DNA of 64,000 nucleotides from Aspergillus flavus (taxonomy: Eukaryota > Ascomycota > Eurotiomycetes > Eurotiales > Aspergillaceae). The translations under genes and the position numbers were made by a program. Every line of letters starts with the position of its first letter. Position 1 is the first letter of the stretch. Location of the stretch: NCBI RefSeq assembly GCF_009017415.1, contig NC_092405.1, forward strand, positions 2,914,001 through 2,978,000. Reading direction: 5' to 3'. The notes under the pieces were generated by a model. It saw nothing but the letters and a program-made list of their open reading frames with translations, was not told where the DNA came from and ran no database searches. Positions 35,840 through 47,608 of the stretch are shown piece by piece.

Positions 35840-36342
35840 TATCGTTCACTCCCACAAGTACCCGTTATACCTCGGGTCTTCTTTTCTTCTTCTCTCATCC
35901 TTGCTTTTGTATGTCCTAATCTGCCTTCGGCTGAAAATCAAGGGTGGCGTTACGGACAGGGGTCAGGGTAAAAAAAGGCAACTACTCTCCTTTCTTAGTC
36001 TTGCGCATCGGGCTATGGTTTCTCTCGTTGCGGGCGGCGTTTGGGGTTTTCTTTTTAACTTCGTGTATACAGATACTTTACCTCCTCAAAACATAGAATG
36101 AAAGAGAATATCCAACCAGATCGTTACGTATCCGGGGTCATCTCTGCGGCATATTCTCATACAAGAAATTAAACGCTGATCCAACCAAAAAAGACAAAAG
36201 AAAAAAAAAAAAAAAGGAGAAGAAGAAGGAGAACGATAGAAGCGACAATGGCTACAACGCTGTTAGTGCCTTTCATCGTCGGTTGACCCTGAAATACGGG
36301 GAGACCCAGCTGAACTCCGAATCAAATGCAATAGTATTACGA
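35840..36342. other. Intergenic, convergent 3' ends (PQ-loop / SGT1)
   Basis: 503 bp with an A16-like purine run near 36200. Two 3' UTRs expected; no gene. Confidence 0.65.
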
Positions 36343-37841
36343 TCAGTCGCTTGGTGGACGAGGCTCCACCTTTCCTTTGCTCACTTCCGACCAATTGGTG
36401 CTTAGCGAGGTGCCCTGACTTTCAAGATAACTTTTATTCATGGCTCGACGGGTATTTTCGTCCGCATTGGCGTAGAGTTTCTTAAAGAACGCATCGACGG
36501 CGTCGCCACCGCCATAGTCGGAGTCAACCGAGTCAGTGCCGTCCGATTCATCTCCAGCATCGTCCGCTTTTGGGTCCTTTGGTTTGCCGTCCTTGGCCTT
36601 GCCTTTGTCTTTGGGCTTGGATTTCTTGGCTGTGAGCGACGACGCCAACTTATCCCAATCTTTGGGTCCATTGCGGGATGAAGATGGGTATGCTGGAGCA
36701 GATCTACCGGCAGGGGTTGGGTCCGGGACAGCCTGACGACCAGAAATCTTGATGTCGACTACGGAGGCTTCCAGCGCATTCCATTTCTGGCCAGGAGCAC
36801 GTTTCTTTAAGACAAGCTCAATCTTGGTAGACATAACAGAGACCTTGGAAGAGGATGGATCGACGGACGCGAACAAAGGATCAAGGGTGAAATCAAATTC
36901 AGCGCCAGATGGGAGGGGGAATTGGATAGATACCTGTAGGTAGGCATGGTCAGTATATTATTGATTGATATCCGTGGAAGGAAAGGAACGTCTGTAAATG
37001 ACCCTACCGATTCATCCTTTAGTTCCACGCCCACTTTATCTTTGAGTACCCCTTTGACGTAGAGAGTCACAACAACACTCTCATTAGATTGATACCACTC
37101 ATGCCGAACCTTATCAGATGGAGGGACAGTGGAAGGAGCTGCAGGAGGAGTGCTTCCAGCAGCACCACTTTGGCCATTCGACGCCTTGGATGTCGAAGCT
37201 TCTCCTGTGACCGTCTCGTTGACCGCGGCAGGCTCACTCTGGACGCTTCTATCCCCAAATTTTCCGGATTTGAGAGTATCCAACTGATTCTTAAGCTCCT
37301 TCTCGGTAGGAACTTGGACACCACTCGGGTATTCCGCAATCGTAACAGCAGCCTTATTATCACCCCCAGGCAACTTATTAAGCTTACCTTTGACCTTGAG
37401 TATCCAGATAGGCAGCTCCTGCTCATACCCATTCTTCGATGTGAGTTGAGCGCCACCAGCCATACCCATAGCATCCTTCATCCTCTCTGATTTGTCCGCA
37501 TTCCCCGCCCCGGTCTTCCCCCGGATGATCTCGAAAACAAAGCCCGCATCACCATATCTTTCCAGCTGGTATAATGCGACACCACGCCTCATCTGAGCAG
37601 CTAAGATCAACTCCCTCTTTCCACGTTCCCGTGCAAGGGTTAGAGCAATCTCCGCATCTCGCAGCGCTGCTTGGGAATGGGGGCCTCCATCTGCCGGTTT
37701 GACTCGAGAGTAGGCGGTCGATCGTTTGAGGTAGTATGGTGGTGCGCGGGGTAGTTCGACCAGTGCCTGTGTAAAGTAACGGATAGCACCAGGGAAGTCA
37801 GAGTTCGCGAGGGCCTTGTCGCCCTGTGTTGCGGAATTCAT
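36343..37841 (-). CDS. SGT1: SGT1 co-chaperone (TPR-CS-SGS)
   Basis: Adaptor between Hsp90 and SCF ubiquitin ligases or kinetochore assembly. Exons 37008-37841 and 36343-36933, 74-nt intron, 474 aa. TPRs fill the first 150 residues (GDKALANSDFPGAIRYFTQA, YYLKRSTAYSRVK, AAQMRRGVALYQLERYGDAG). The CS domain runs from RHEWYQSNESVVVTLYVKGV across the intron to IELVLKKRAPGQKWNALE. The SGS domain closes with DAFFKKLYANADENTRRAMN, KSYLESQGTSLSTNWSEV and SKGKVEPRPPSD. All three domains are present. A 92-residue linker between TPR and CS is Lys/Ser-rich. Its partner HSP90 is encoded 19 kb away. Confidence 0.94.
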
Positions 37842-38206
37842 ATTAGCTTGTGGGAGCTATGAGCTCCGCAGCTTAATGTATGTAGGGTAAGCTTAACACT
37901 AAGGCGCGTGGGCTCGAGGCAGAAAAAGGAGGTCAGAAGTTATAGCAGAGAAGAACAAAGATTAATTTCTAGTCAGATTTGAAGAGATGGTTCAATGGAT
38001 GTTTCCATCATCTTTCTTTCGGTTTCTTTCTCTCTACTTTTTGGAGACTGCGGGGGAGGCTTATGTCAGCAGATTTAATACAAGACATGTAGTCACATGA
38101 GTCCAACGTTCATTATCTTTCATTACAACCGAAGATTAAGAGCTATTTGTACATGTAATCAAACATTGACCACGTTGTTTCTCCCCATATGGCGGGTTCA
38201 ACCCCT
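37842..38206. other. Intergenic, SGT1 promoter / ERG7 3' flank
   Basis: 365 bp between two minus-strand genes. Nothing recognisable. Confidence 0.65.
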
Positions 38207-40611
38207 TTACAGGAGCTCCTCATTGCCAAACTTCCTGCTGTAGAGTCCCAAAGCGCGAATCGGCCAATAGAACTTATAGTTAGGGTATGAAATCATACTA
38301 ATCTCCTGTCAGCGTCAACAGTTTTATGATATACATGGAGAGTACCCACCATGATTGGTTGAAAACACCTTCGATTGCTTCCTGCAGCCACTCCCCATTG
38401 GGTTGCTGACGAGACATCATGAGTTTCATGGCCTTGCGAAGAGGCTCCTTGTCCGGGTAGCCTGCCTCCATCAGGGCAAGGCATGCCCAAGCAGTCTGAC
38501 ACACTTGGGATTGCTCATGTTGGGTGTAAACGTGTCGCTCGCTGCTGAGGTAGGATTCACCCCAACCTCCATCTTCCTTCTGCTTAGAAATGAGAAACTC
38601 GCAACCCCGACGGGAATAGTCGCTGTTTTCATAGGTCTCTCCGATGCTCGCGAGACTTTCCAAGGCAAACATAGCAGCGTAGGTGAAGCAGATGCCCCAA
38701 GATCCATACCAGCTTCCATCTGACCTCTGCACACGTTTGATGTATTTGACAGCTTTTTCTTTCGCCGCCCTGATCTCGTCGGATCGGTAATCGGGATAGA
38801 ACTTGCTGAACAAAGACAGCGCAGTGACGGAGGCAGTGGTGCATTCAGGATAGTCGTAACCAATCATAATCCCGCCGAAAACCTCGGCGGCATTCAACCA
38901 CTCCACCTTGGGCGACGCACGGGTGGTCTCATACTCTGTAAAACCGCCAGAAGGATTTTGCATGAGCAGCAAGCAGTCAACACTATCTTTTAAGCGCTGT
39001 GTGGATATCAGTTTAGGATAGTTGTGCATCTCTTGAAGCTGAATGCTTGAACGTAAGCCCTCGGCTGTGCAGTCGCTAACTGTATAGCCCTGAGTTTTGT
39101 TGCTGAAGGGCCATGCGCCCTTTCGGTGCTGACGGTAGCACTTCTCCTGATCTGGTACATTCTCCCGCAGTTGGTGATTATCAAGGAATTCCAGGGCTTT
39201 TGTGAGCATAGGTCGCCATTTAGGATCATCCGCAAAGCCTGCAACGACAATGGCCTGCGTGATGAAGGATGTATCCCACACCTGAACACCATTGGTGCCG
39301 TTCATCAACATCCCCTCATTCTTTACCCACATATAATCATTCAGACGCTCTCGATGTCGACGGACCGAGTAACTATCAGGTCCGTCGTGGAGGTAACAAG
39401 CAACCATGTTCATTGGGTTGCTCACAGGACCAAGGCCTGCGTAGTCAGTATTTTCGTCTTCCATGCGGATCAACTCCCAGGTCCATTCTTCAGCACGGCG
39501 CACGAGTGCGGGGAGCCGCAGGTAGGGATTCCAGACATTGACTAAAACTGAGTTGATCGTATTCAATAGCCACGTCTTCGGATAGTAATTGTCAGCCTTG
39601 TGAATAGAATTACGGTGCTTTGCGAAGTCGATAGAGTCATACGGCTCGGTATACAGCTCGCTCCGAAGCTGCTTGGTTAGCGGATCCAGTGGATGAGTGA
39701 ATTTCTTAGACCACAAGTAAGACATGGGCAAAAAGACCTGACGAATATGAATCCACCACCGCCATGGGGCAAATGGGACCCAGTCGGGGAGAATCCTAGA
39801 GTAAAATATCAGTATTCGAACCAAATCAATCATCGACTGGAGGTGAAGGGAAGAAAAGGGGCAGTGCGGACCAGATTTCGGGAGGAACGGGGTTGACGCA
39901 ATCCCAATCCATGACTCCAAGAATACTAAGCCAAAATTTTGCCCAATGGGGTCCATAAATGGCACCACCAAATCTATGTAGGAGCCCACGGGCCTTGATC
40001 ATTCGATGGTCGTCTTCGCTGACACCTATTAAGCGCAGCGCAACATAATTCATACAGGTACCAAACACGGAGCTATGGGCCTCGATGTGGAGACCCCAGC
40101 CCCCATCCTCGGGGTGCTGACGAGCGAAAAGATACCTCTTGATCTCAGTAGCGTACTCCGGAGGAATTGGAGTGTTGGTTACATAGTAGGTGATAAGGAG
40201 TCCTGGCAGTAAAAACATCGGCCCACCATACTCACAGGCCCAATTGCCTGGGGGGAGTTGCAATTTAGAGAAGAATTCCAGGCCATTCTCTGCACACTGT
40301 AGTGGTGTCTTCGCAGGTGGCAGTTTAGGAAGGCCCTGCAGAGAAGTCAGGTGTCACGAGTCTCAAAACCGCCCGAGGCGACGACAACAAAGGTTGGAAA
40401 ATAATACCGTAGGGAGCCCCAAAAAGTATTTGTCAGCCACCGTTTGAGGCCATTTTGCATTCTCTTCATCGGATTCGAGGTAATGCCACGTCTGACGACC
40501 ATCATCGTCTAGCAGTCTCCACCTTGAGTAGTCTGTTTTGGGATCTCCATTAACATCGGCGGTCAAATGACCCTGTGCCGCGGTTCTCCACGGAGCGATA
40601 GGATCGGCCAT
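38207..40611 (-). CDS. ERG7: Oxidosqualene cyclase (lanosterol synthase, ERG7)
   Basis: Cyclises 2,3-oxidosqualene to lanosterol at the ER membrane or lipid droplet. Exons 40408-40611, 39872-40335, 38350-39795 and 38207-38297 (introns 72, 76 and 52 nt) give 734 aa. The N-terminal part has DYSRWRLLDDDGRQTWHYLE and QLPPGNWACEYGGPMFLLPG. The catalytic motif VSDCTAEGL holds the proton-donating Asp at about residue 464. QW repeats are seen (NPSGGFTEYE, RSDGSWYGSWG, KEDGGWGESY, QQPNGEWLQE). The last intron must use the acceptor ATTAG before TATG, giving GVFNQSCMISYPNYKFYWPI; the nearer GACAG acceptor gives NQSWW and a worse fit. Several fungi have cyclase paralogues, and I cannot exclude a non-lanosterol product, but no secondary-metabolite partners are nearby. 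Divergent from SPO11. Confidence 0.92.
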
Positions 40612-40889
40612 GTCGGCTACGAGTGTGCCCAGCAGTATTTTGGCTTGAATAGGCTCGCCCGAGGGAAGCCACCAAAAACCGAGAGATCAGTCCCGTCTAG
40701 CAAGCAATTGCAAGGAGTGGACGAGAATGGGGAAAGAAACGCCGAATGATAGATCTGGGGTTGGTCGATCTATTGACGGCTTAGTCATCAAGGGGCAGCA
40801 TCTGTTGCCTGAACCATGAGGCAGCGATCGATAATCTTACGGGTATAGTTCTTCTGTAAAAAAACATATTCCATCATTCCTTGCATCTA
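40612..40889. promoter_or_regulatory. Divergent promoter region ERG7 / SPO11
   Basis: 278 bp between start codons of a sterol gene and a meiotic gene. I see no clear sterol-response or meiotic motif. Confidence 0.5.
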
Positions 40890-42423
40890 ATGGAGGACCA
40901 TTTAGAGTATATGGGATTGGTCTTCTATCATCCTACTACTCAGGACAGCTATATGTCGACTCCCCTACGCCAAGTCAAGCGATACATCAACGAGACTCTG
41001 TCATCTGCCTTTGACGAACTATCCAAACCAGATGGCCGACCAGCCATAACACTCAAACGAAGTTCTAGGAACGCGTCACTGTTCATCAATCCCACAAGTA
41101 GAGCCCTTGAAAGCAGCGGAACAGACACATATATCACCTATTCCTGGCCCGGCGCAAACACCTTCGAGGCATGGAAATTTAGTATACACATCGATTCATT
41201 GACACTACCACGGGTCCATATACTGATCCTTATAACAATAGCCGTTGTCTTTCGAGTTCTTGCCGTCGTTGCAGATGCTATTGGCACAGGTGTAGTAGTT
41301 TCCAAAAGGTCTGCGATCCGCACCGAGATTTCTGCAACTTCTGATGCCTAAGCAGAGACATATATTACAGCGATCCGGCCTGCTTTGGGACACAGAGAAT
41401 TGTTGACACAATCGTTGATGACCTGGCCTACACCATTGGAGTCGACAGATCCGCACTGAATGTTGTATGTAATATTCATTTACGATGCCTGTACTTGATC
41501 GAATTGATCCTGTTGGTTTAACGCCTTTGGGTAATGCAACAGGAAGCGGCTGCGAAAGGACTTGTGGCAGGCTATTGTAGCCTTCTGACCAAATCTGGGG
41601 AGACAATGGATGTTCAATTGCCTGCCAAGGTATATAGATCTGAAGGATACTCCGCTCCCCGTGTCAAAAGGTCCCAACTAATCCGGATAGGACTGTCTGG
41701 TGCCAAGTTCACAAGATGACAGGGAACTAAACATCTCAGATGCTAGCTGGGTCTTAATCATCGAGAAAGAGGTGCAGCCTTTGCCATACGATCTCATTAC
41801 GGAGACTCATCTAGTACACAGGCCATCTACCGCCGACTCACAAGAAGTAATTATCATACTAGAGCGGCCGCAGGAAAAGGGATTCTCATCACTGTAAGCC
41901 CTCCTTAACCTGCATTAATGGATGAGTAATCAACAAGGACTAGGGGAAAGGCTACCCAGACCTCTCAACTAGAGCCTTCATACGAAAATTATATGAGAAC
42001 AGCCGTAGATCAGACAAAGCCCTACGCTTCTATGGTTTAGTTGACAACGATCCCGACGGCATGGCTATCATGTCAATATACAAGTACGGCTCAATGGCAC
42101 ATACGAACCAGAATGGAAGGTTGAATATTCCTTGCCTCTGGTGGTTAGGCCTCCGAACGTCAGATGTCGTATCTGGAGCACCGAGCAACGACGACAGGGC
42201 TTTGAATAGATTGACAGTAAGGGACAGAACGAAGATCGTGACCATGTTGTCGAACAACCCTGTCTGGGCAGCCGAAGGACCTGAGCTGGAATGGCGTGCA
42301 GAGCTGCAGCAAATGCTCATGCTGAACCTGAAAGCTGAAATCGAGATACTTTATGATTGGGACGGAGGACTAGAAGGATGGATTGATCAGAAGATGGCAG
42401 GTTTCTCTCTACCGGAAGACTAG
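40890..42423 (+). CDS. SPO11: Meiotic recombination endonuclease SPO11 (Topo VI A type)
   Basis: Makes meiotic double-strand breaks through a tyrosyl-DNA link. Seven exons: 40890-41181, 41242-41308, 41356-41464, 41543-41629, 41691-41771, 41822-41893 and 41944-42423; introns of 60, 47, 78, 61, 50 and 50 nt; 395 aa, close to yeast Spo11. SKRDIYYSDPACFGTQRIVD has the catalytic Tyr (about Y124). EAAAKGLVAG and VLIIEKEAIYRRLTRSNYHT follow, with the toprim Glu near 210. GKGYPDLSTRAFIRKLYENS and FYGLVDNDPDGMAIMSIYKY supply the DxD metal site (about D272 and D274). All key residues are intact, so the gene appears functional. The start is the ATG at 40890; later in-frame ATGs at 40911 and 40953 are possible. 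No single frame stays open across the gene, so ORF-based calling misses it. Confidence 0.93.
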
Positions 42424-42723
42424 GACGATATTACCCGTATATATGTATAATTCAGGCAAGCTATTTACTTTCTATCAGCTCTGCCGAAGAGGACCCACAA
42501 AGATAAGCAAAGAGCGAAGAAAGGCCCCAGTAGAAGCGCCTTAAACAGTAAAAATGTACCATAAACGCCATGGCCCCACCACCAACCAAAGACAGACGCA
42601 TGCATCCCATACCAAGCTATGCCACGCGCCAGCGAGCAATGGCTATAAAGCCTAAGCTCGGTGCAATGAAAGAGGTACCATGCCTCTCCATCATATTCTC
42701 AGTCAGCAATTAGGAGCACACTC
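42424..42723. other. Intergenic, convergent 3' ends (SPO11 / UBC7)
   Basis: 300 bp; 3' UTRs only. Confidence 0.65.
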
Positions 42724-43311
42724 CTACAGCCCCAAACCCTTCCGTACCTCATCGCGAACCTTGCGCTCATAGTCGCTCCTCCGTTCTCTCCACATCTTTG
42801 CCGCCTCAACATTGGCAGGACTCTCGTCATTTGGTTCCGCAAGCATACTCATGACCGAGATAAGAATCTTCTCAACGCTCTGAATCGGTGACCACCGCTC
42901 CGACGCATGCTCATAGTGGTTCGGATCATCACCGGGAGGATGAAGAATGGAGATACACACGGTTCCATTGGGATATACTGTCCGATGACAAAACTTAATT
43001 AGTTAAGCTCCAAATCTCCTTTTAACCACCCAGGGCCATCATAGATAAAGACATGGGAAAGTACCGTTAGGATGCCAAACCCCTCCACCCACAAACTTCA
43101 TCGTCGGCGGACTCAACGGATAATCTTTCGGAAACTTCAACTCGGCAGCAAAAACACCGCCTTCAAAGGGTGTGCCTTGTGGACCCTCGATCAGGGCTTC
43201 CCAATGGAACATGTCATCTTCAGTGACGGGGCCGGCGGTGATGCCATCTGGCGGATTGGTGGATAGGTTCTTGTACTCGTGGAAAAGACGTTTTTGCGCG
43301 ACAGTAGACAT
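42724..43311 (-). CDS. UBC7: Ubiquitin-conjugating enzyme E2 Ubc7 (UBE2G2 type)
   Basis: E2 of ER-associated degradation, working with Cue1- and Hrd1-like proteins. Exons 43065-43311 and 42724-42977, 87-nt intron, 166 aa. [20 protein letters not shown], then [19 protein letters not shown] and [11 protein letters not shown] form the UBC fold. After the intron [20 protein letters not shown] places the active Cys at about residue 90. The acidic insertion [14 protein letters not shown] is the Ubc7/UBE2G2 hallmark. [19 protein letters not shown] is the expected core helix. Complete and highly conserved. Confidence 0.96.
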
Positions 43312-43853
43312 TGTTGCTCTCTAACTCTTGTTACAAGGATGTAAATATGAAAGAAAAGTAAAAGAACACGAGCTCGTAGACCAATGAATTGTTTGTCGTT
43401 TGTAGTGAGGTAGTTTTGAGGAGACAATGGAGTGGGGTTATAAAGTGCGGTCCTTAAAGTGAAGGCGATCGACTGAAGATAATTTATAAGTTTTTTTGCC
43501 CCTTTCCTATTCAGATAAACCGCGTTAGCAATATGAAGCGACAACAACCCTTCCGGTTCGGCCACAGCGCAAGTTGATGGAAAAAGAAGTTGCCACTGGA
43601 CAGAAGGGAAAATGACGGTTGATGCCCCAGGCCGCACATGTTATTGCCGTTGCTTATCACCGAGGGTACGGCCCGCATTTATGCTTGTATTGATCGGCAT
43701 TGCTGCTTCAAGATGAAGAAAAAAAAAATTGATGTTCATGTCCTAACTATAATACAATTGTATATCTCTATACCACGCAAACAACGCTTCTCTCAACTGA
43801 CTCCTATAAACCTGTAAACCGCCGCTCCAGAGTAAACGCCTTGCAAAACAGGA
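43312..43853. other. Intergenic, UBC7 promoter / scramblase 3' flank
   Basis: 542 bp between minus-strand genes. Nothing recognisable. Confidence 0.65.
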
Positions 43854-45580
43854 TTAAAACCAATCATAATCATCACCGTCTCCTGCGTCGGTATCGTCTG
43901 CCGCCCATGGATCCTCTTGACTCTGGGCCCAAGGATCTTGAGGTTCATCGGCCCAAACATCTCCATAAGGGCCTGTTTGACTGGAGGTAGGTGACTGCTG
44001 GTCTCTTGGGAGCGCTTGTTGATCTAGTGGAGCCGATTGCGACTGATGCTCTCCCGTCATGCCTCGAGACATCGCATCATATCCGGCTATCGCTCCAGCC
44101 CCGGCAGCACCTGCAGCTGCACCTTCGGCTATTCCTCCAGCTGCACCGGCCCGACCGAGAGTGCCTGCAGCCGCTTCACCCACAGCCCCAGCTTCGCCGG
44201 CTGCAGCTCCACCAGCCGCAGCCTCTCCGCCAACGCCGGGGATCCAGATAGGCATGAAACCAAATCCACCAGTACCACTATGACGACTGAAATAGTCGAA
44301 GTCGATGCTAACTGCAGTAGCCAACATGACTGCACGCTGGTCGAGCGTCATGCCGGTAACAGCATTGTTTTGCGCAGGTACTTGTTCAGGGCTAAAGGCA
44401 GCCGAGTCCATTCGTAGAGCATAGACACCAGTGTCTGTAAAGAGTTCGCGAGCAAACCCCGCAAAGTTACGGTTGACGGATCCGATAAGTTGATCATTGG
44501 CCGAGCGAAGGGAAAAGTCCCACGACAAGAAAGGCTCATCAACGTAGGCGAATTGATTAAATTCGCCCATAGCTTGACCGCCATTTTTCGTTTGAGTTAA
44601 TTGCATCTGCTGGGCGTCGGAAAGACCGGACTGCAAAAGCGGTCGGGATACGGTGCCCATATCCGTCGCGCGGCTCGGGGAGTGATGGTAGGTGAATAGG
44701 TTATATTTCCGCCGTAATGGTGCCCACTGCTGTTGGGCCTCTCCGATCACGCGCATGTCATCCAGCTCTAATGAGGACACACGGGCATTAGAATCTCCTG
44801 TAGCCTGGATAAGCGAGCCCGGCTGAACATTTTGAAGAGAGGTTGAAGAGGAGGAGGCATTTCTAGCAACATCAAGAGGGTCGTACACCCGGATACAGGA
44901 ATTAATCCACGAGAATGGTCGATGAAACTAGATAGCGTCAGCGCAACACTAGAAGCGAAAAAGATAATTTCAAAGCTCACGCGCAACACTTCATTCTCAT
45001 GCCTGTCAAAGACATGCGTCACAAAACTCCTATGGGTTCGGAACCATTGTCGAGCCATCATGTTGGTCATTCCTCGCTCCTGCTCCGCCATATACCCGAT
45101 ATGATGCCCATTCGCATCCATAATTACATACTTGTTGGCTTGCTCAAACCCACTGCGAAAGAAAAGCGCCAAGTTAGCCGATAGTTTTGCGACGTCTTTC
45201 GTAAGCCGGAACACTCACATCATGACATTCATGAGCTCCAGTTGCCGCTGCACAACTAGGCCAGAATTTGCCAATATACCCATTGCAGGGTGGTTTTCCT
45301 TTAACACTCCACGGGGATCTTCTGGTATATGGACAGGGGAGAGCAGAGTGTTGTGAGCGGGGTCATAGTTCGGGTTTGGGGAACTGGCATCATTTGCCGC
45401 TGAACTCGGCTGGTCCGGTTGCTGTGAGGGTATATTGGCCCTTCTGATGGGCTCTGGTCTTCGTATCGAATTCCGGGGGCCACGAGAGCTAATTCGTCCC
45501 CTCGTGAATGAACTCGACAGCGCTCGGCCGGGGGCTTTAAGCCCACGCACCGGTTGTAGTTGGAGTCTAGCACTCCACAT
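43854..45580 (-). CDS. AIM25: Scramblase-family protein, probably mitochondrial (Aim25 type)
   Basis: Exons 45219-45580, 44981-45152 and 43854-44927 (introns 66 and 53 nt), 535 aa. The start MWSARLQLQPVRGLKAPGRA followed by Arg/Ser-rich sequence looks like a mitochondrial presequence. The scramblase core begins RQLELMNVMIGFEQANKYVI and continues MDANGHHIGYMAEQERGMTN, RTHRSFVTHVFDRHENEVLR, and after the second intron FHRPFSWINSCIRVYD. WDFSLRSANDQLIGSVNRNF and a hydrophobic Ala/Gly-rich segment (IWIPGVGGEAAAGG...) end the domain. The tail has Asp/Trp-rich repeats (DVWADEPQDPWAQ, DPWAADDTDAG). Whether it moves phospholipids is unknown; yeast Aim25 is linked to respiration and mitophagy. Confidence 0.86.
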
Positions 45581-46087
45581 GCCTGGGGTAAAGATAGCAA
45601 CTAGTATGGAGTAAGTTGACTCGGAGTAAAGCGCGACTATCTCTGCAACGCACCGCAACGGATGACGGGATATTGTTGAGATATTGGAAAGAAGCAGTTA
45701 GGCGGAGACTATGACGAACTTGTCAATGGAGTTAAGCGGAGATAAGGATAAGCAGAATCAACCAGAAAGACTACGTACCTACTACTCTCATTTATTTACA
45801 TACTTCTACAGGTTTGGGATCGGGTATCTAAGAGGAACAACGGAATTATTTCTACGGAATCAAAAAAGGGCCTGCCTCCGAAGTACAACATCATAGAACT
45901 TTACTAGTCAATCCTAGCGTTCGCATCCTCACTGTAAGCACCGGTGAGAGTTTACAAATGCTATACAATCTATATCGTATAAAGACACGAAATCACCTCG
46001 CGCCTTGCATCGAAATAAATTCAAACTGATATCACAAGAAGTCAAATATAAAAACAAATTTCGTCCAATCGCATACTAAGTTAAGAA
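45581..46087. other. Intergenic, scramblase promoter / LCL2 3' flank
   Basis: 507 bp between minus-strand genes. No feature seen. Confidence 0.65.
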
Positions 46088-46527
46088 TCACAAGACACCC
46101 TTCCGAGCCAACTCAATCTTGCGCGCCGCTTCGCCGGGTTGGAATCCCCCCTTCGAGATGCAGACAGCACTTCCTTCACTAAGTTCGATCTTATCTTCGT
46201 TGTCGGGGTGCGCGCATGGACAATGATGAGGGAAATGAACGCAAGCAAGAGTACCGGGACATAAATACTTGTCACACTGAGCTGTAAGCGTGGAACATGT
46301 TAGCCATTACTAGACAGTATGGAAGAGCGCGCAAGGTGTCATGATCAAGTACCTGACTCCCACATGTTCTGATATCGTGAACTATCGCTGGGCTCATTTT
46401 GAGCCGCTTGCTGTTGATGTTCTTGACGTCCGCCGCCAAACATATGCTCAAAGAACTGGAACTGAGCGTGGGCCACGGAGGCCAGGAGGAGCAAAGCTCC
46501 AAGGGTCCGGATCCAGGTATGCAGCAT
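46088..46527 (-). CDS. LCL2: LCL2-family secretory/ERAD protein
   Basis: Exons 46353-46527 and 46088-46281, 71-nt intron, 122 aa, the usual LCL2 size. [20 protein letters not shown] then AQ gives a clear signal peptide. The mature part starts [11 protein letters not shown], and the spliced region has the conserved Cys block: [20 protein letters not shown], then [20 protein letters not shown]. Six cysteines suggest disulphides. The C-terminus [12 protein letters not shown] follows. Yeast Lcl2 is linked to lifespan and genetically to ERAD; the molecular role is unknown. Divergent from MRP7. Confidence 0.9.
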
Positions 46528-46665
46528 TGCAAGTAGAGCCCAATATATGTGCCTCCAAAGTTATCAGCTGAAGAGATATTTGGTCTTTCCCAATGTAAGC
46601 AACATATCACTGTTCAAGGGTAACTTGTGTAATTTGTTTGCAAATGAAGCCAACTCTCGCGAACG

Positions 46666-46671
46666 CACGTG
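46666..46671. promoter_or_regulatory. CACGTGA E-box in the LCL2 / bL27m divergent promoter
   Basis: CACGTG roughly midway between two divergent starts (139 bp before LCL2, 113 bp before bL27m). Confidence 0.35.
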
Positions 46672-46783
46672 ACCTGCCAAGACCCAGGTTGGCCGCCGAG
46701 AAAAAAGTCACCATACGGAACCGCGAGCAACTCCGTCCAACATTCAGGAACATTGGGGAGTTGCCCGTCCCTTGCCAATCCGC

Positions 46784-47608
46784 ATGTTACAACAAAGACT
46801 ACTGGCGCCCCTCCGGGTGCTGGAGAGAGCAATTGTGCCATCGCTCCGCTCATCACAGCCAATCTCCCGACCACCACCACCATCAATACTCTCACGAACC
46901 AACACCTCCGCACCGACACCATTCTTGAACCGCCTCCTCCCCTTCTCTCAAGTCCGTCATGCCTCCCACGCCACCCAGGGTACGGCGAATCGACATTCCC
47001 GTGACCCCGCGGGAAAGCGTCTCGGTGCGAAACGTACCACCGGTGAATACGTCGTTCCAGGCTGTATCATTTTCCGTCAGCGTGGAACGAAATGGTTTCC
47101 AGGCGAGAATTGCGCGCTAGGCAGGGATCATACCATCTATGCCACTGAGGCAGGATATGTGAGATACTATTTGGATCCCGAACGGCACCCTGACCGGAAG
47201 TATATCGGCGTCTGCTTTGAGAAGGACGGCAAGTTGCCTACGCCCCGGAATGCCCCGACCAAACGGAAACTGAACAGGGTCGCCGTCCCTCGCATCGATG
47301 ACGCCCCTACGCCGATTGCTGGACAGTCGGATCTTGTTGCTACTATTGACAATGGCACTATGGTGTCTAGCGTGGAGGCTGTGAACGCCGAGTCAGGCTC
47401 TCAGCTGCGTCCGGGTTATATGTACCGTGAGGCGAACTGGCAGATCGGTCGAGCAGCTGAGAAGGCCGGGATTACAGCGAAGGCTTACAACCCCAAGAAC
47501 CGTTGGTTGGCATGGAGAAAGAGACAGGCTAGGGCCGAACGGGCCGCCCAAATGAAGAGTCTCAAGAACAAGAAGAAGGCTTCAAAGAAGGGCAAGGGTG
47601 GCCGCTAA
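46784..47608 (+). CDS. MRP7: Mitochondrial large-subunit ribosomal protein bL27m (Mrp7 type)
   Basis: Single exon, 274 aa, start ATG at 46784 (MLQQRLLAPLRVLERAIVPS); a longer frame upstream lacks an ATG. The first 60 residues are Arg/Ser/Pro-rich and act as a mitochondrial presequence. The bL27 domain is unmistakable: VRHASHATQGTANRHSRDPA, GKRLGAKRTTGEYVVPGCII, FRQRGTKWFPGENCALGRDH and TIYATEAGYVRYYLDPERHP. A fungal extension of over 100 residues follows and ends in Lys-rich KKKASKKGKGGR. Short divergent spacing to LCL2 suggests a shared promoter. Confidence 0.95.
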   Translation: MLQQRLLAPLRVLERAIVPSLRSSQPISRPPPPSILSRTNTSAPTPFLNRLLPFSQVRHASHATQGTANRHSRDPAGKRLGAKRTTGEYVVPGCIIFRQRGTKWFPGENCALGRDHTIYATEAGYVRYYLDPERHPDRKYIGVCFEKDGKLPTPRNAPTKRKLNRVAVPRIDDAPTPIAGQSDLVATIDNGTMVSSVEAVNAESGSQLRPGYMYREANWQIGRAAEKAGITAKAYNPKNRWLAWRKRQARAERAAQMKSLKNKKKASKKGKGGR

